Shown here: positions 27,807 to 36,094 of the stretch, in pieces
How positions within the stretch are numbered: position 1 is the stretch's first letter
Layout of the letters: each line of letters opens with the position of its first letter
NCBI GenBank assembly: GCA_023383815.1
Contig: JAHDYG010000011.1
Location: forward strand, 1-64,000
DNA from: Rhodocyclaceae bacterium
GTDB taxonomy: Bacteria > Pseudomonadota > Gammaproteobacteria > Burkholderiales > Rhodocyclaceae
Direction of reading: 5' to 3'
Length of the DNA stretch: 64,000 nucleotides
Position numbers and translations under genes: made by a program
Notes under the pieces: model-generated
Seen by the model: the letters and a program-made list of their open reading frames with translations, nothing else
Told to the model about the DNA's origin: nothing
Database searches by the model: none

Positions 27807-28726
27807 AGGATTCGTTGCCACAGGATTTCGGGCCAGTTCTCCTGGCGATCGAGGAGCGCATCCATGCGCACCACGGCATTTCCATGTCGCGCCCGGCCGG
27901 TCACGAGAAAGTGCCGGCTGCGCACGTCCAGCCGCGTTCCGGGTGCGGCTTGCCCGCCTTCCGGAAGGCGCGCGGTGAAGTCTGCCAGATCCTTGAACCA
28001 GGCGCGCTCACGTTCGGCGACGAGCACCCTGGTTGCGTTCAGGTCGAGCCCGGACGTTAGCGCAAAAAGCACTTCCGCGGGAGCCGTATTGACGTTGATG
28101 CGGCTGGGGGCGGGAGCTGCAGCGACGAAGGGGGCCAGCCGCTGGACGAACTCCGTGTCGAAGCCGGGCACATCCAGCAGTTCGCGAACATCGAGCAGTG
28201 GGTCGTGCGCGATGCGCTGCTCGGTCGCGCCCGGATCGGGGCCATCGGAGCTCTCGCCGGGTGATTCGGGAACGATGTGCCCGATCAGACCTTGCGTGAG
28301 CACGGTAGCCTGGGTCGCGCTGGTGCCGAGCGCGACAAGAAGACGTTCGAACTGCCGCGCTGCGTCTTCGTCGGGTTTTCCCGCGGGTGCAAGGTTGTTG
28401 AGGTTGAAGCGCCCCGACCAGTCACGGATCTCGCCGCTGACCTCTGCCTCGCCAACTGGAGTGGGTGGTACGCGCACGGCCCAGGGCTCACCGGTGTGGT
28501 CGACGGTGGTACGCATTGCGTCGTCGGCAAGAACGTTGCGGGCCCAATCGGCTGCCGCGCGCGCGAGCAGGCGGGCCTGCGCCTGATCCTGGCGGCCCTC
28601 GGCGCTTTCGATCGATCGGCCGAGGTCGCCCAGCGCGGCCGCGGCAATCATTGCGGCGAGCAAGACCGTGATCATCGCGAGGAGGATCGCGGCGCCGCGC
28701 TCGCTCCGACCGTCAGCGCAAGGCAT
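27803..28726 (-). CDS. gspK: Type II secretion system minor pseudopilin GspK
   Basis: A 307-residue tip pseudopilin. The N-terminal prepilin segment (RGAAILLAMITVLLAAMI) lacks the Glu5 found in other pseudopilins, which is normal for GspK, and is followed by the large alpha-domain insert typical of the family (DVRELLDVPGFD, INVNTAPAEVLFAL). With GspI and GspJ it forms the complex that starts pseudopilus assembly. It overlaps gspJ upstream and gspL downstream. Confidence 0.93.
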   Translation of the reverse strand: MPCADGRSERGAAILLAMITVLLAAMIAAAALGDLGRSIESAEGRQDQAQARLLARAAADWARNVLADDAMRTTVDHTGEPWAVRVPPTPVGEAEVSGEIRDWSGRFNLNNLAPAGKPDEDAARQFERLLVALGTSATQATVLTQGLIGHIVPESPGESSDGPDPGATEQRIAHDPLLDVRELLDVPGFDTEFVQRLAPFVAAAPAPSRINVNTAPAEVLFALTSGLDLNATRVLVAERERAWFKDLADFTARLPEGGQAAPGTRLDVRSRHFLVTGRARHGNAVVRMDALLDRQENWPEILWQRIL

Positions 28727-29351
28727 AGGTTCGGCTCACGGTGCCGAGATCGGCGAGGTCGAGATCGATGCGGACCGCACGCGGCAGCTCCTTGGCGCGT
28801 TCATTGCCCGACGGCCAGGTGGTCGACCAGCCGCTGGTGTCGAGAAACTGCCAGCGAACCGTGCGCACCCGCTCGACCAGGGGATCGGATTCGAGTGCAG
28901 ACTCCGGCGCGCCCGCGGGTCGTCGCAGCCATTCGAGACGATCGCCGGCGTGGGAGAAGGTGACCTGCTCGAGCGCGCCGCCCGTCAGGGCCAGAAAGCT
29001 CAACCGGCTGCCTGACTCGGCGGTGGAGTGCACCATCGCGGCGGGGCGTCTCGCCGGTTCGACGCCGGTGCCAACGGCTTGCAGCAGTTCGTTCTCGATG
29101 ACGTGCAGTGCGCGACCGAGTTCGCGCCAGCGCTGCAGTTCGTGTTCCAGGATCTGGCGCGAGTCGATCATCTGTGTGGTGCCGCGCCAGGTGAGGGTGC
29201 CCAGCACCGCGAACACCGCGAGCGCAACCAGCAGTTCGATCAGCGTCATGCCGCGGGAAAGGTCGCGGTGCACGCTGGAAGCGCTGCGTCCCCCGGATCG
29301 CTTCGGTGCTTCGCGTGGAGCGATGGGTGATGGGGTCGGAGTGCGCTTCAT
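28713..29351 (-). CDS. gspJ: Type II secretion system minor pseudopilin GspJ
   Basis: A 212-residue pseudopilin with an unusually long leader (about 34 residues) ahead of the cleavage site RG-MTLIELLVALAVF, which contains Glu5. The body is the usual GspJ beta-rich domain. The ATG at 29351 overlaps the gspI stop (ATGA). A shorter leader would be possible from an internal codon, but no good alternative start is seen. Confidence 0.9.
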   Translation of the reverse strand: MKRTPTPSPIAPREAPKRSGGRSASSVHRDLSRGMTLIELLVALAVFAVLGTLTWRGTTQMIDSRQILEHELQRWRELGRALHVIENELLQAVGTGVEPARRPAAMVHSTAESGSRLSFLALTGGALEQVTFSHAGDRLEWLRRPAGAPESALESDPLVERVRTVRWQFLDTSGWSTTWPSGNERAKELPRAVRIDLDLADLGTVSRTYALR

Positions 29352-29728
29352 CGCAGCGGCTTCACGACAAAACCGGTCGCACTCGCCAGCGCCGTTTCGG
29401 AGCCCACGCCGAAGACCTGGACGTCCACCCGGCGGAACAGCGGGTTCGGAGTGGGGGCGATGGTCTCGCGCCACAGGTAGCGGCGCCCGGCCTGCTCCGC
29501 ATGCCCTTCGTTGCGCCCGGGTGCCGGCCATGCCTCGGTTGCACGCAGTTCGGCCAGTCGGTTCTGGGCAACCCAGCTCGCGAGGGTATGCTCCCTGACC
29601 TGCGCGGCCGATACCGTGGTGGCACCGATCGCACGGATCCCCGCCGTGAGGGCGACGGCGAGAATCGCCAGGGCAACCAGGCACTCGAGCAGGGTGAAAC
29701 CGGGGGCGGGGCGTTTCCGGGGCAGCAT
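29348..29728 (-). CDS. gspI: Type II secretion system minor pseudopilin GspI
   Basis: A 126-residue minor pseudopilin with a short leader and the prepilin signature PG-FTLLECLVALAILAVA, Glu at position 5 of the mature chain. The remainder (ASWVAQNRLAELRATEAWP) is the classical GspI pattern. It starts 3 bases after the gspH stop. Confidence 0.94.
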   Translation of the reverse strand: MLPRKRPAPGFTLLECLVALAILAVALTAGIRAIGATTVSAAQVREHTLASWVAQNRLAELRATEAWPAPGRNEGHAEQAGRRYLWRETIAPTPNPLFRRVDVQVFGVGSETALASATGFVVKPLR

Positions 29729-29731
29729 GCT

Positions 29732-30241
29732 TCAGGACGGGACGGCGTTGTGCGCTTCGAGCAGGACGGCTCCGGTGCTGCGCCCGGTGTACCGCAGGGT
29801 TCCCTTGGGCGTGTGGACCGTGAGTTCGAAGCGCGGTGCGCGGATGCCGAAGATGATGCGGCGCTCGACCCCGGAGCCGCCGGAAAGCGTCCCCCAGCGG
29901 AAACTCTCCGGCAGGCGTCGCTCGGCGAAGACGGGCGGTGCTTCCCAGGCGATCCAGCGCCCGTCCGGGTCGAGCACGCTGAAGCGGTAGCCATCGGGGA
30001 GCAGTTCGATCGCGATCGGCTGACCGCGGATCTGTGCCCGTTCGGCAGTTGCTTCGAGGACCTGGCGCAGGCGTTCCAGTGCGAGGTCCCCATCACGATG
30101 GCGCAGCGCCTCGACGCTCCACGATACCCCGGACAGAACGAGGCCGACGATGGTCAGCACGACGAGCACCTCGATCAGCGTGAAGCCGGCGACGCCCGTG
30201 TGCGGTCCGCCGCGCGTGCGCGTGCCGATGGGCTCGCGCAT
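29732..30241 (-). CDS. gspH: Type II secretion system minor pseudopilin GspH
   Basis: A 169-residue minor pseudopilin: a leader of about 18 residues, then AG-FTLIEVLVVLTIVGL, and a beta-rich C-terminal domain (IAIELLPDGYRFSVLDPDGRW). The start at 30241 is 2 bases after the gspG stop; the frame is open upstream only as gspG shadow. Confidence 0.92.
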   Translation of the reverse strand: MREPIGTRTRGGPHTGVAGFTLIEVLVVLTIVGLVLSGVSWSVEALRHRDGDLALERLRQVLEATAERAQIRGQPIAIELLPDGYRFSVLDPDGRWIAWEAPPVFAERRLPESFRWGTLSGGSGVERRIIFGIRAPRFELTVHTPKGTLRYTGRSTGAVLLEAHNAVPS

Positions 30242-30243
30242 CT

Positions 30244-30690
30244 TCAGTGGTCCCAGGATCCGAGGTCGGCGTCGAAGCCGCTGCCCCCGGGGCGGCCGTC
30301 GGCGCCCAGGCTCATGACGTCGACCTCGCCGTGCAGGCCCGGGTTGAGGTACTGGTAGGGGGTGCCCCACGGATCGTTCGGCAGGCGCTCGAGATAGGGT
30401 TTCCAGTTCGGGGGCACCGGTGCAGTGCCCGGGCGCTGAACGAGGGCCTGCAGACCCTGGGCGCCGGTTGGATAGGCGCGGTTGTCGAGTTTGTAGAGCT
30501 TGAGTGCCTGTGCGATCGAGGCGATATCCTGGCGTGCCGCGACAACGCGCGCTTCATCGGGTCGTCCCATGATGCGCGGTACGATCAGCGACGCCAGTAC
30601 GCCCAGGATGACGATCACGATCATGACTTCGATCAGCGTGAAGCCGTGGGCCGCTTGGGTACGGGGGCTCCGTTCGAGGGTTCGTTGCAT
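30244..30690 (-). CDS. gspG: Type II secretion system major pseudopilin GspG
   Basis: A 148-residue major pseudopilin. The cleavage site HG-FTLIEVMIVIVILGVLAS is followed by the conserved LDNRAYPTGAQGLQALV and the Ca-binding C-terminal region with WGTPYQYLNPG and GGSGFDADLGSWD. Subunits polymerise into the pseudopilus that pushes substrates through GspD. The prepilin peptidase needed for processing is not in this window. Confidence 0.96.
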   Translation of the reverse strand: MQRTLERSPRTQAAHGFTLIEVMIVIVILGVLASLIVPRIMGRPDEARVVAARQDIASIAQALKLYKLDNRAYPTGAQGLQALVQRPGTAPVPPNWKPYLERLPNDPWGTPYQYLNPGLHGEVDVMSLGADGRPGGSGFDADLGSWDH

Positions 30691-30696
30691 GCGTGC

Positions 30697-31899
30697 CTAC
30701 CTCAGAAGGGTGTTGATCTCGATGATGGGTTGCATGACCGCGAGCACGATCAGCAGGACGAGGCCGCCCATCGCCAGGAGCAGCATCGGTTCGAGCAGGC
30801 TGGTCAGCGTTGCGGTGCGATCCTCCAGTTCCTGCTGCTGAAGGCGGGCGGCCTTTTCGAGCAGGGCTTCGAGGCGTCCGGTGGCTTCGCCGTTGGCGAT
30901 CATGTGGACGAGCAAAGGCGGAAAGGCCCGGGTTGCGCCAAGCGCGCGCGCGAGCCCCTGACCTTCGCGAACCCGACCGGTGGCTTCGCGCAGCGCGTCT
31001 CGCAGCGGCAGGCGCATCATCACCTGCGCACCGGCCTCCAGTGCAGTGAGCAGCGGTACGCCGCTTCCAGTCAGGATCGACAGCGTACTGGCGAAGCGCA
31101 TCGCATCGAGCGTGCGAAGGTGCGGGCCGAGCACCGGCCAGCGCAGCAGCCAGCCGTCCCAGCGGCGGCGGATGGCCGGATCTCGAAGCGCCGTGACGAG
31201 GGTCAGCCCGCCCAGTCCGATGCCGGCAAGGACGAGCCAACCCCAGCCGCGCAGGAATGCGGAGATGCCGATCATGGCGCGGGTGAGCAACGGCAGCGCC
31301 TGTTTGCCCTGAACGAATACGTTGGTGACCTGAGGCACGACCCAGGTCATCAAGCCGATCACGATGAGCAGGGCCACGCCAGCGACGATGGCCGGGTAGA
31401 GCAGGGCCTGCAGGGTCTTGCGACGGAGTGCGCCGCTGTGTTCCAGGTGTGCGGCGAGCTGCTCCAGCACGCTTGCCAGTTCTCCGGACTTCTCGCCTGC
31501 GCCCACGGAAGCCCGGTACAGCGACGGGAATGCGCGCGGATAGCGGTCGAGCGCGGCGCGCAGACTGAAGCCGGCGAGGATCTCGGAACGCACGCCGGCC
31601 AGGATCTGCCGGACGGAATCGCGTTGTGCCTGTTCGATCAGCGCGGCAAGTGCCTGCTCGACCGTGAGCCCGGATCCGAGCAGCGTGGCGAGCTGGCGCG
31701 TGATCAGGGTCAGCTCCGCATCCCGCATCCGTCCGCGGGTCAGGGCATGCGCAGTGCGCCCGGAGACGCTCGCGACTTCCACCGGAAACAGGCCGCGTTC
31801 GCGCAGCAGCGCGCGTGCGGCGCGCCCGGTGTCGGCCTCGATGACCCCGGCGTTCGGCTCTCCCTGGGCGTCGACGGCGCGGTAACGGAACGCGGTCAT
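30697..31899 (-). CDS. gspF: Type II secretion system inner membrane protein F
   Basis: A 400-residue polytopic platform protein with the family duplication: two cytoplasmic helical domains (each carrying a pattern like FPSLYRASVGAGEKSGELASVLEQL and FPPLLVHMIANGEATGRLEALLEKA) and three membrane helices. The N-terminus FRYRAVDAQGEPNAGVIEAD is typical. It starts 5 bases after the gspE stop. Confidence 0.96.
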   Translation of the reverse strand: MTAFRYRAVDAQGEPNAGVIEADTGRAARALLRERGLFPVEVASVSGRTAHALTRGRMRDAELTLITRQLATLLGSGLTVEQALAALIEQAQRDSVRQILAGVRSEILAGFSLRAALDRYPRAFPSLYRASVGAGEKSGELASVLEQLAAHLEHSGALRRKTLQALLYPAIVAGVALLIVIGLMTWVVPQVTNVFVQGKQALPLLTRAMIGISAFLRGWGWLVLAGIGLGGLTLVTALRDPAIRRRWDGWLLRWPVLGPHLRTLDAMRFASTLSILTGSGVPLLTALEAGAQVMMRLPLRDALREATGRVREGQGLARALGATRAFPPLLVHMIANGEATGRLEALLEKAARLQQQELEDRTATLTSLLEPMLLLAMGGLVLLIVLAVMQPIIEINTLLR

Positions 31900-31904
31900 G
31901 GTGA

Positions 31905-33374
31905 TCAGTCCCGCGTGGCGCGGATGAGTTCCTCGGCCGAGGTCAGTCCGTCGGCCAGATGGCGCAGGCCATCCTCGCGCAGGCTGCGCGTGCCGTGGGC
32001 GCGTGCGTGCCCGCGCAGGCTCGCTTCGTCGGCGCCGTCATGAATGAGCCGGGCGAGAGCGTCGTCACAGGCCAGGAGTTCGTAGATTCCGCTGCGCCCA
32101 TCGTAGCCGGTGTGGCTGCAGTGCTCGCAACCCGTCGCGGACCAGAGCCTGGGCGGGCTGCCGGCACCGAGCCGGGTCTGTTCCGTTGGAGTTGCGCAAT
32201 GGCTGCTCCTGCAGTTCGGGCACAGGCGGCGGACCAGGCGCTGGGCAAGCACGCCGCGCAGGGTCGAGGCCAGCAGGAAAGGCTCCACGCCCATGTCGAT
32301 CAGGCGGGTGACGGCAGAGGGCGCGTCGTTGGTGTGCAGTGTTGCGAGCACGAGATGTCCGGTCAGGCTGGCCTGGACGGCGATCTGTGCCGTTTCGAGG
32401 TCACGGATCTCGCCGATCATGATGACGTCCGGATCCTGTCGCAGGATCGCACGCAGCGCGGCGGCGAACGTCAGGCCGATGCGCGGATTGGCATGGATCT
32501 GGCCGACGCCGGGCAGGTCGAACTCGACGGGATCCTCGACCGTGACGATGTTCGATCGTGCCGCATCCATCGACTGGATCGCGGCATACAGCGTCGTGCT
32601 CTTGCCCGATCCGGTCGGTCCGGTGACGAGGAGGATGCCGTGCGGTTGCACGAGCAGTTCGGAGAAGCGCTCGCGGGTGTCCCCGGCCATGCCCAGCGCG
32701 TGCAGGCCGAGCTGGGCGGCTTCCTTGTCGAGCAGGCGCAGCACGATACGCTCGCCGTGGGTCGTTGGCAGCGTCGAGACGCGCACGTCGATCGGTCGTC
32801 CGGCCAGCCGCAGGCTCAACCGGCCATCCTGCGGGAGGCGCTTCTCGGCGATGTCGAGGTCGGCCATGATCTTGATGCGCGAGGCCATGGCGGCGTGCAG
32901 CCCGCGATGCGGTCGGGCGATGTCGCGCAGCACGCCGTCGCGGCGCAACCGCACGACGGAATGGCGCTCGTAAGGTTCGATATGGACGTCGGAGGCGCCT
33001 TCGCGTACGGCCTGGGTGAGCAGTGCGTTGATCATGCGGATGATCGGCGCGTCGTCCTGGCTTTCGAGCAGATCGGCGACGGGGGGCAGCTCCGTCATGA
33101 GCTGCTGGATGTCTACATCCTGGCCGACATCGGCGACGATCTCGGCGGCGCTGCTGTCCGAGGTGCTGTAGGTCTGCGCGAGATGGCGCTCGAATTCCTG
33201 TTCCGATACCCGTTCGATCTGCAGCGGGCGGCCCAGCTCGCGACGCACCTCGGCGAGCATCGCGGCGTTTGCGTTGTCGCGCAGGATCAGTCTTGCGGCG
33301 TGCTCTTCAAGGGCGTGAACGACGATTCCGTGGGCTCTTGCGAATCCATACGGGAGCACGGCGGCGGGCGTCAT
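31905..33374 (-). CDS. gspE: Type II secretion system ATPase GspE
   Basis: A 489-residue hexameric secretion ATPase that powers pseudopilus assembly from the cytoplasmic face. It has an N1/N2 GspE domain (about 1-140), Walker [11 protein letters not shown], an Asp box, Walker [12 protein letters not shown], a His box, and a zinc-binding tetracysteine segment near residue 400 (two C-x2-C pairs). The ATG at 33374 has AAGGA 8 bases upstream; an ATG three codons earlier is in frame without spacing for a ribosome site. Confidence 0.95.
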   Translation of the reverse strand: MTPAAVLPYGFARAHGIVVHALEEHAARLILRDNANAAMLAEVRRELGRPLQIERVSEQEFERHLAQTYSTSDSSAAEIVADVGQDVDIQQLMTELPPVADLLESQDDAPIIRMINALLTQAVREGASDVHIEPYERHSVVRLRRDGVLRDIARPHRGLHAAMASRIKIMADLDIAEKRLPQDGRLSLRLAGRPIDVRVSTLPTTHGERIVLRLLDKEAAQLGLHALGMAGDTRERFSELLVQPHGILLVTGPTGSGKSTTLYAAIQSMDAARSNIVTVEDPVEFDLPGVGQIHANPRIGLTFAAALRAILRQDPDVIMIGEIRDLETAQIAVQASLTGHLVLATLHTNDAPSAVTRLIDMGVEPFLLASTLRGVLAQRLVRRLCPNCRSSHCATPTEQTRLGAGSPPRLWSATGCEHCSHTGYDGRSGIYELLACDDALARLIHDGADEASLRGHARAHGTRSLREDGLRHLADGLTSAEELIRATRD

Positions 33375-33389
33375 CGCTGCCATCCTTCG

Positions 33390-35534
33390 TTACTGACCGT
33401 GCAGCACTTCGACGATGCGCGCGTCGCGCACCGGGGCCGGCTCGTCGCGGGTCAGCGGTTCATCGGGCTGAGTCCTGGCGTCGCTTGCGGGCAGGCTCGG
33501 GGGCGGTTCTTCGCCCTTGAGCAGGCGGACCGGTGCGGAAAGGTCTCGCTGCTGCCCGATCACGTAGTCGTAGCGCGAACTGCTGAGTGCATCGTAGCTG
33601 TCCCGATCGCGCAGGATGATGGGGCGCAGGAAGACCACGAGATTGGTCTTGGCGCGCTTGCGCGTCTCGTAGCGGAACAGGTGGCCGGCGACGGGAATGT
33701 CGCCCAGAACGGGGACCTTCTCGTGGCCGCCGGAGAAGCTGTCCTCGACCAGGCCGCCCAGCGCGATGATCGCGCCGTCGTCGACGAGCACGGTCGATTT
33801 GATCGAGCGCTTGTTCGTCGTCGGGCCGGCGGAATCGTCGGCGGTCGGCAGGACCGAGGAGGCTTCCTGGTAGATGTCGAGCTTGATCGTGCCGCCTTCC
33901 GAGATCTGCGGCCGTACTTCGAGCGTCAGCCCGACATCGCGCCGTTCGATGGTCTGGAACGGATTGGCAGGCGTGGTGCCGCCACCGGTGTTGGTGTACT
34001 GGCCGGTCACGAAGGGCAGGTTGCGCCCTACGACGATCTTTGCTTCCTCGTTGTCGAGCGTGACGATGGTCGGCGTCGACAGGATGTTGGTGCGCGCGTC
34101 CGATTCGAGAAAGCGTGCAAGCAGGCTGAGGTTGAACACTTCAACCATCTCGCCGTTGATCGGGACCTTGATCGTGCCCTTGCCGATCATGAAGTTCATG
34201 CCGCGACCCACCGAGCCGATGTTCTGCGCCGCGCCGATGATGTTCTGGCCGGCGCCGCCGAAATTCGTGCCGCCGAAGCCGCGCGTACCCGATTCCGTGG
34301 TCAGGTTTCCGCCCTGCCACTGGATGCCGAACTCCGCTGCGCGGTCCGAGGAGATCTCGGCGATCAGCGCTTCGATGAAGACCTGTGCGCGACGCCGGTC
34401 GAGCTGGTCGATGACGTGGCGCAGGTTGCGATAGACCGACTCCGGGGCCACGATGATGAGAGCGTTGTTGACCGGATCGGCCTGCACCATCCCGCCGCTG
34501 CTCGTCGGGGTCGTTGCACCGGTGGAGGCGAGCGACGTGGCAGTGCGACCATCCCCACTTCCGTTCATGCTGCCGCCCGCCGTTGCGCCCGTCGTGCGCG
34601 GCAGCGAGCCGTCGCCGGTCAGTGCGGCCGAACCATCGCCGGCGAGCGCGTTGTTGAGCGACTGCGCGACCTTCACCGCTTCGGCATTGCGCAGGTAGAC
34701 GACGTGGATGTTGCCGCCGGCACCGGGGCGATCGAGCGACGCGATGAGTTGGCGCGCGGCCCGGATCCGCGAGGGATTGTCGGACCGGATCAGCAGCGCG
34801 TTGGTGCGGGGTTCCGGAACGATCTGGATCTGCTGGCTGCCATCGACGGCGACGGTTCCGGTCGGCGCACCGGGCGAAGCTCCGTCACTCATCAGGCGGT
34901 TGAGGGTGTTGGCCAGGTCTACGGCGACGGCGTGCTGCAACCCGACCACGAGAACGTCGCCCTGCGCCACGTCGACCGATTCGATGATCCGCGCGATCCG
35001 TGCGAGGTTCTCTGCATAGTCGGTGACGACCAGCACGTTGTTCGAGGGGAATGCCGAAACCGTGTTGTTCGGCGACACCAGTGGTCGCACGACGGCAAGC
35101 ATCTGAGCGGCCGATTCGTGCTTCATCGCGAAGACCTGGGTTACCAGATTGTCTCCGTTGCGCACATGTGCCCCCTTCGTCACGGGAATGCCGTGAAGCT
35201 TGGCATCGGCCTCGGGCACGATCTTCGTCACGCCGGGACCTTCGACGGCCGTGTAGCCTTGCAGGCGCAGCGCCGAGAGCAGGATCTGGTACGACAGGTC
35301 GCGCGAGACCGGGGTGTTGGTGACGATGTTCAGGGTGCCCTTGACGCGCGGGTCGACCAGGAAGTTCTTGCCCGAAATCTTTCCGATTGCCGAGATGACG
35401 GCGCCGATCTCGGCGTTGGCGAAGTTCAGGGAGACCGGTTCTCCATTCGCCTGGGTGTCCGTGGCATGGGTGGCCGAGGACAGGAGCAGGGACAGCAGGC
35501 TGGTGCAGATGAACCGGTTCAGGAGTCGCATCAT
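33390..35534 (-). CDS. gspD: Type II secretion system secretin GspD
   Basis: A 714-residue outer membrane channel. It has a signal peptide (about residues 1-24, ending ATHA), N0 domain (VSLNFANAEIGAVISAIGK), N1-N3 repeats (including VVYLRNAEAVKVAQSLNNAL and ADPVNNALIIVAPESVYRNL), then the secretin domain with VGLTLEVRPQIS and the C-terminal LGGLVEDSFSGGHEKVPVLGDIP. A Ser/Gly/Thr-rich linker (about 320-365) interrupts N3, as in many GspD proteins. The start follows the gspC stop by 4 bases. Confidence 0.95.
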   Translation of the reverse strand: MMRLLNRFICTSLLSLLLSSATHATDTQANGEPVSLNFANAEIGAVISAIGKISGKNFLVDPRVKGTLNIVTNTPVSRDLSYQILLSALRLQGYTAVEGPGVTKIVPEADAKLHGIPVTKGAHVRNGDNLVTQVFAMKHESAAQMLAVVRPLVSPNNTVSAFPSNNVLVVTDYAENLARIARIIESVDVAQGDVLVVGLQHAVAVDLANTLNRLMSDGASPGAPTGTVAVDGSQQIQIVPEPRTNALLIRSDNPSRIRAARQLIASLDRPGAGGNIHVVYLRNAEAVKVAQSLNNALAGDGSAALTGDGSLPRTTGATAGGSMNGSGDGRTATSLASTGATTPTSSGGMVQADPVNNALIIVAPESVYRNLRHVIDQLDRRRAQVFIEALIAEISSDRAAEFGIQWQGGNLTTESGTRGFGGTNFGGAGQNIIGAAQNIGSVGRGMNFMIGKGTIKVPINGEMVEVFNLSLLARFLESDARTNILSTPTIVTLDNEEAKIVVGRNLPFVTGQYTNTGGGTTPANPFQTIERRDVGLTLEVRPQISEGGTIKLDIYQEASSVLPTADDSAGPTTNKRSIKSTVLVDDGAIIALGGLVEDSFSGGHEKVPVLGDIPVAGHLFRYETRKRAKTNLVVFLRPIILRDRDSYDALSSSRYDYVIGQQRDLSAPVRLLKGEEPPPSLPASDARTQPDEPLTRDEPAPVRDARIVEVLHGQ

Positions 35535-35538
35535 GAGC

Positions 35539-36042
35539 TCACCGCAGGTTGGCGGGGTTGGGCGATGGGGAGGGCGTTGCAGCGGGCGCGTTGGAGCCGG
35601 TCGTGAGTGGCAGCGCCTCGCGCACCCCGTTGCGTTCGATCTCGATCCGGTCGGGATGGATCGCGACCAGGGTCGTATCGGCGCCGATCGATTCGCCGAT
35701 CGCGGCCGATTCGATCTTCCCGCCTGGTCCCTGCAGCAGGGCGAAACCGGGTGCACTGCCAAAGCCCGTCGCCACGCCGACCAGCGTGTAGTCGTGACGG
35801 CCCGGTGCAGGAAGCGGTTCGCTCGTCGATGTCGTGACACCGGCGAAGGGTGCGCGTGCCACGATCTGCCGGGCCGCGCGCTGCGGGTCGGATACCGTGG
35901 GGGAGACAGCCGCTTGCCGGTGCGGCGCAGTGAACCGTGCAAGCAGATCGGCAGTCACGGCTGCGGCAAGCAGGACCGCCAGCAGCCACGCGGTTGCGAC
36001 CAGCAAGCGGGTTGCGGCACCCGGAAGTCTCGCCTTCAGCAT
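35539..36042 (-). CDS. gspC: Type II secretion system protein C
   Basis: A 167-residue inner membrane protein: one transmembrane helix (about 13-35), a linker and the homology region (IVARAPFAGV, DYTLVGVATGFGSAPGFALL) that contacts the GspD N0 domain. It ends in a Pro/Asn/Ala-rich tail and lacks the PDZ or coiled-coil domain of longer GspC proteins. It is the first gene of the twelve-gene gsp operon. Confidence 0.9.
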   Translation of the reverse strand: MLKARLPGAATRLLVATAWLLAVLLAAAVTADLLARFTAPHRQAAVSPTVSDPQRAARQIVARAPFAGVTTSTSEPLPAPGRHDYTLVGVATGFGSAPGFALLQGPGGKIESAAIGESIGADTTLVAIHPDRIEIERNGVREALPLTTGSNAPAATPSPSPNPANLR

Positions 36043-36066
36043 GAACGGGAAAGAGGCGCAATCGTC

Positions 36067-36094
36067 AGCATAGCCGCGAATGGTACACCGTCAT
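36067..36094 (-). promoter_or_regulatory. Candidate promoter of the gsp operon
   Basis: On the minus strand ATGACG and TATGCT are 16 bases apart, placing initiation about 20 bases before gspC. The -35 element overlaps the stop codon of the L,D-transpeptidase gene. Based on hexamer match and spacing only. Confidence 0.45.

Noticed and set aside
31959..35606. A 1215-codon open frame on the plus strand opposite gspE and gspD
   Set aside because: Antisense to two well-supported type II secretion genes and with shadow-like composition. No ribosome site or family sequence was seen.
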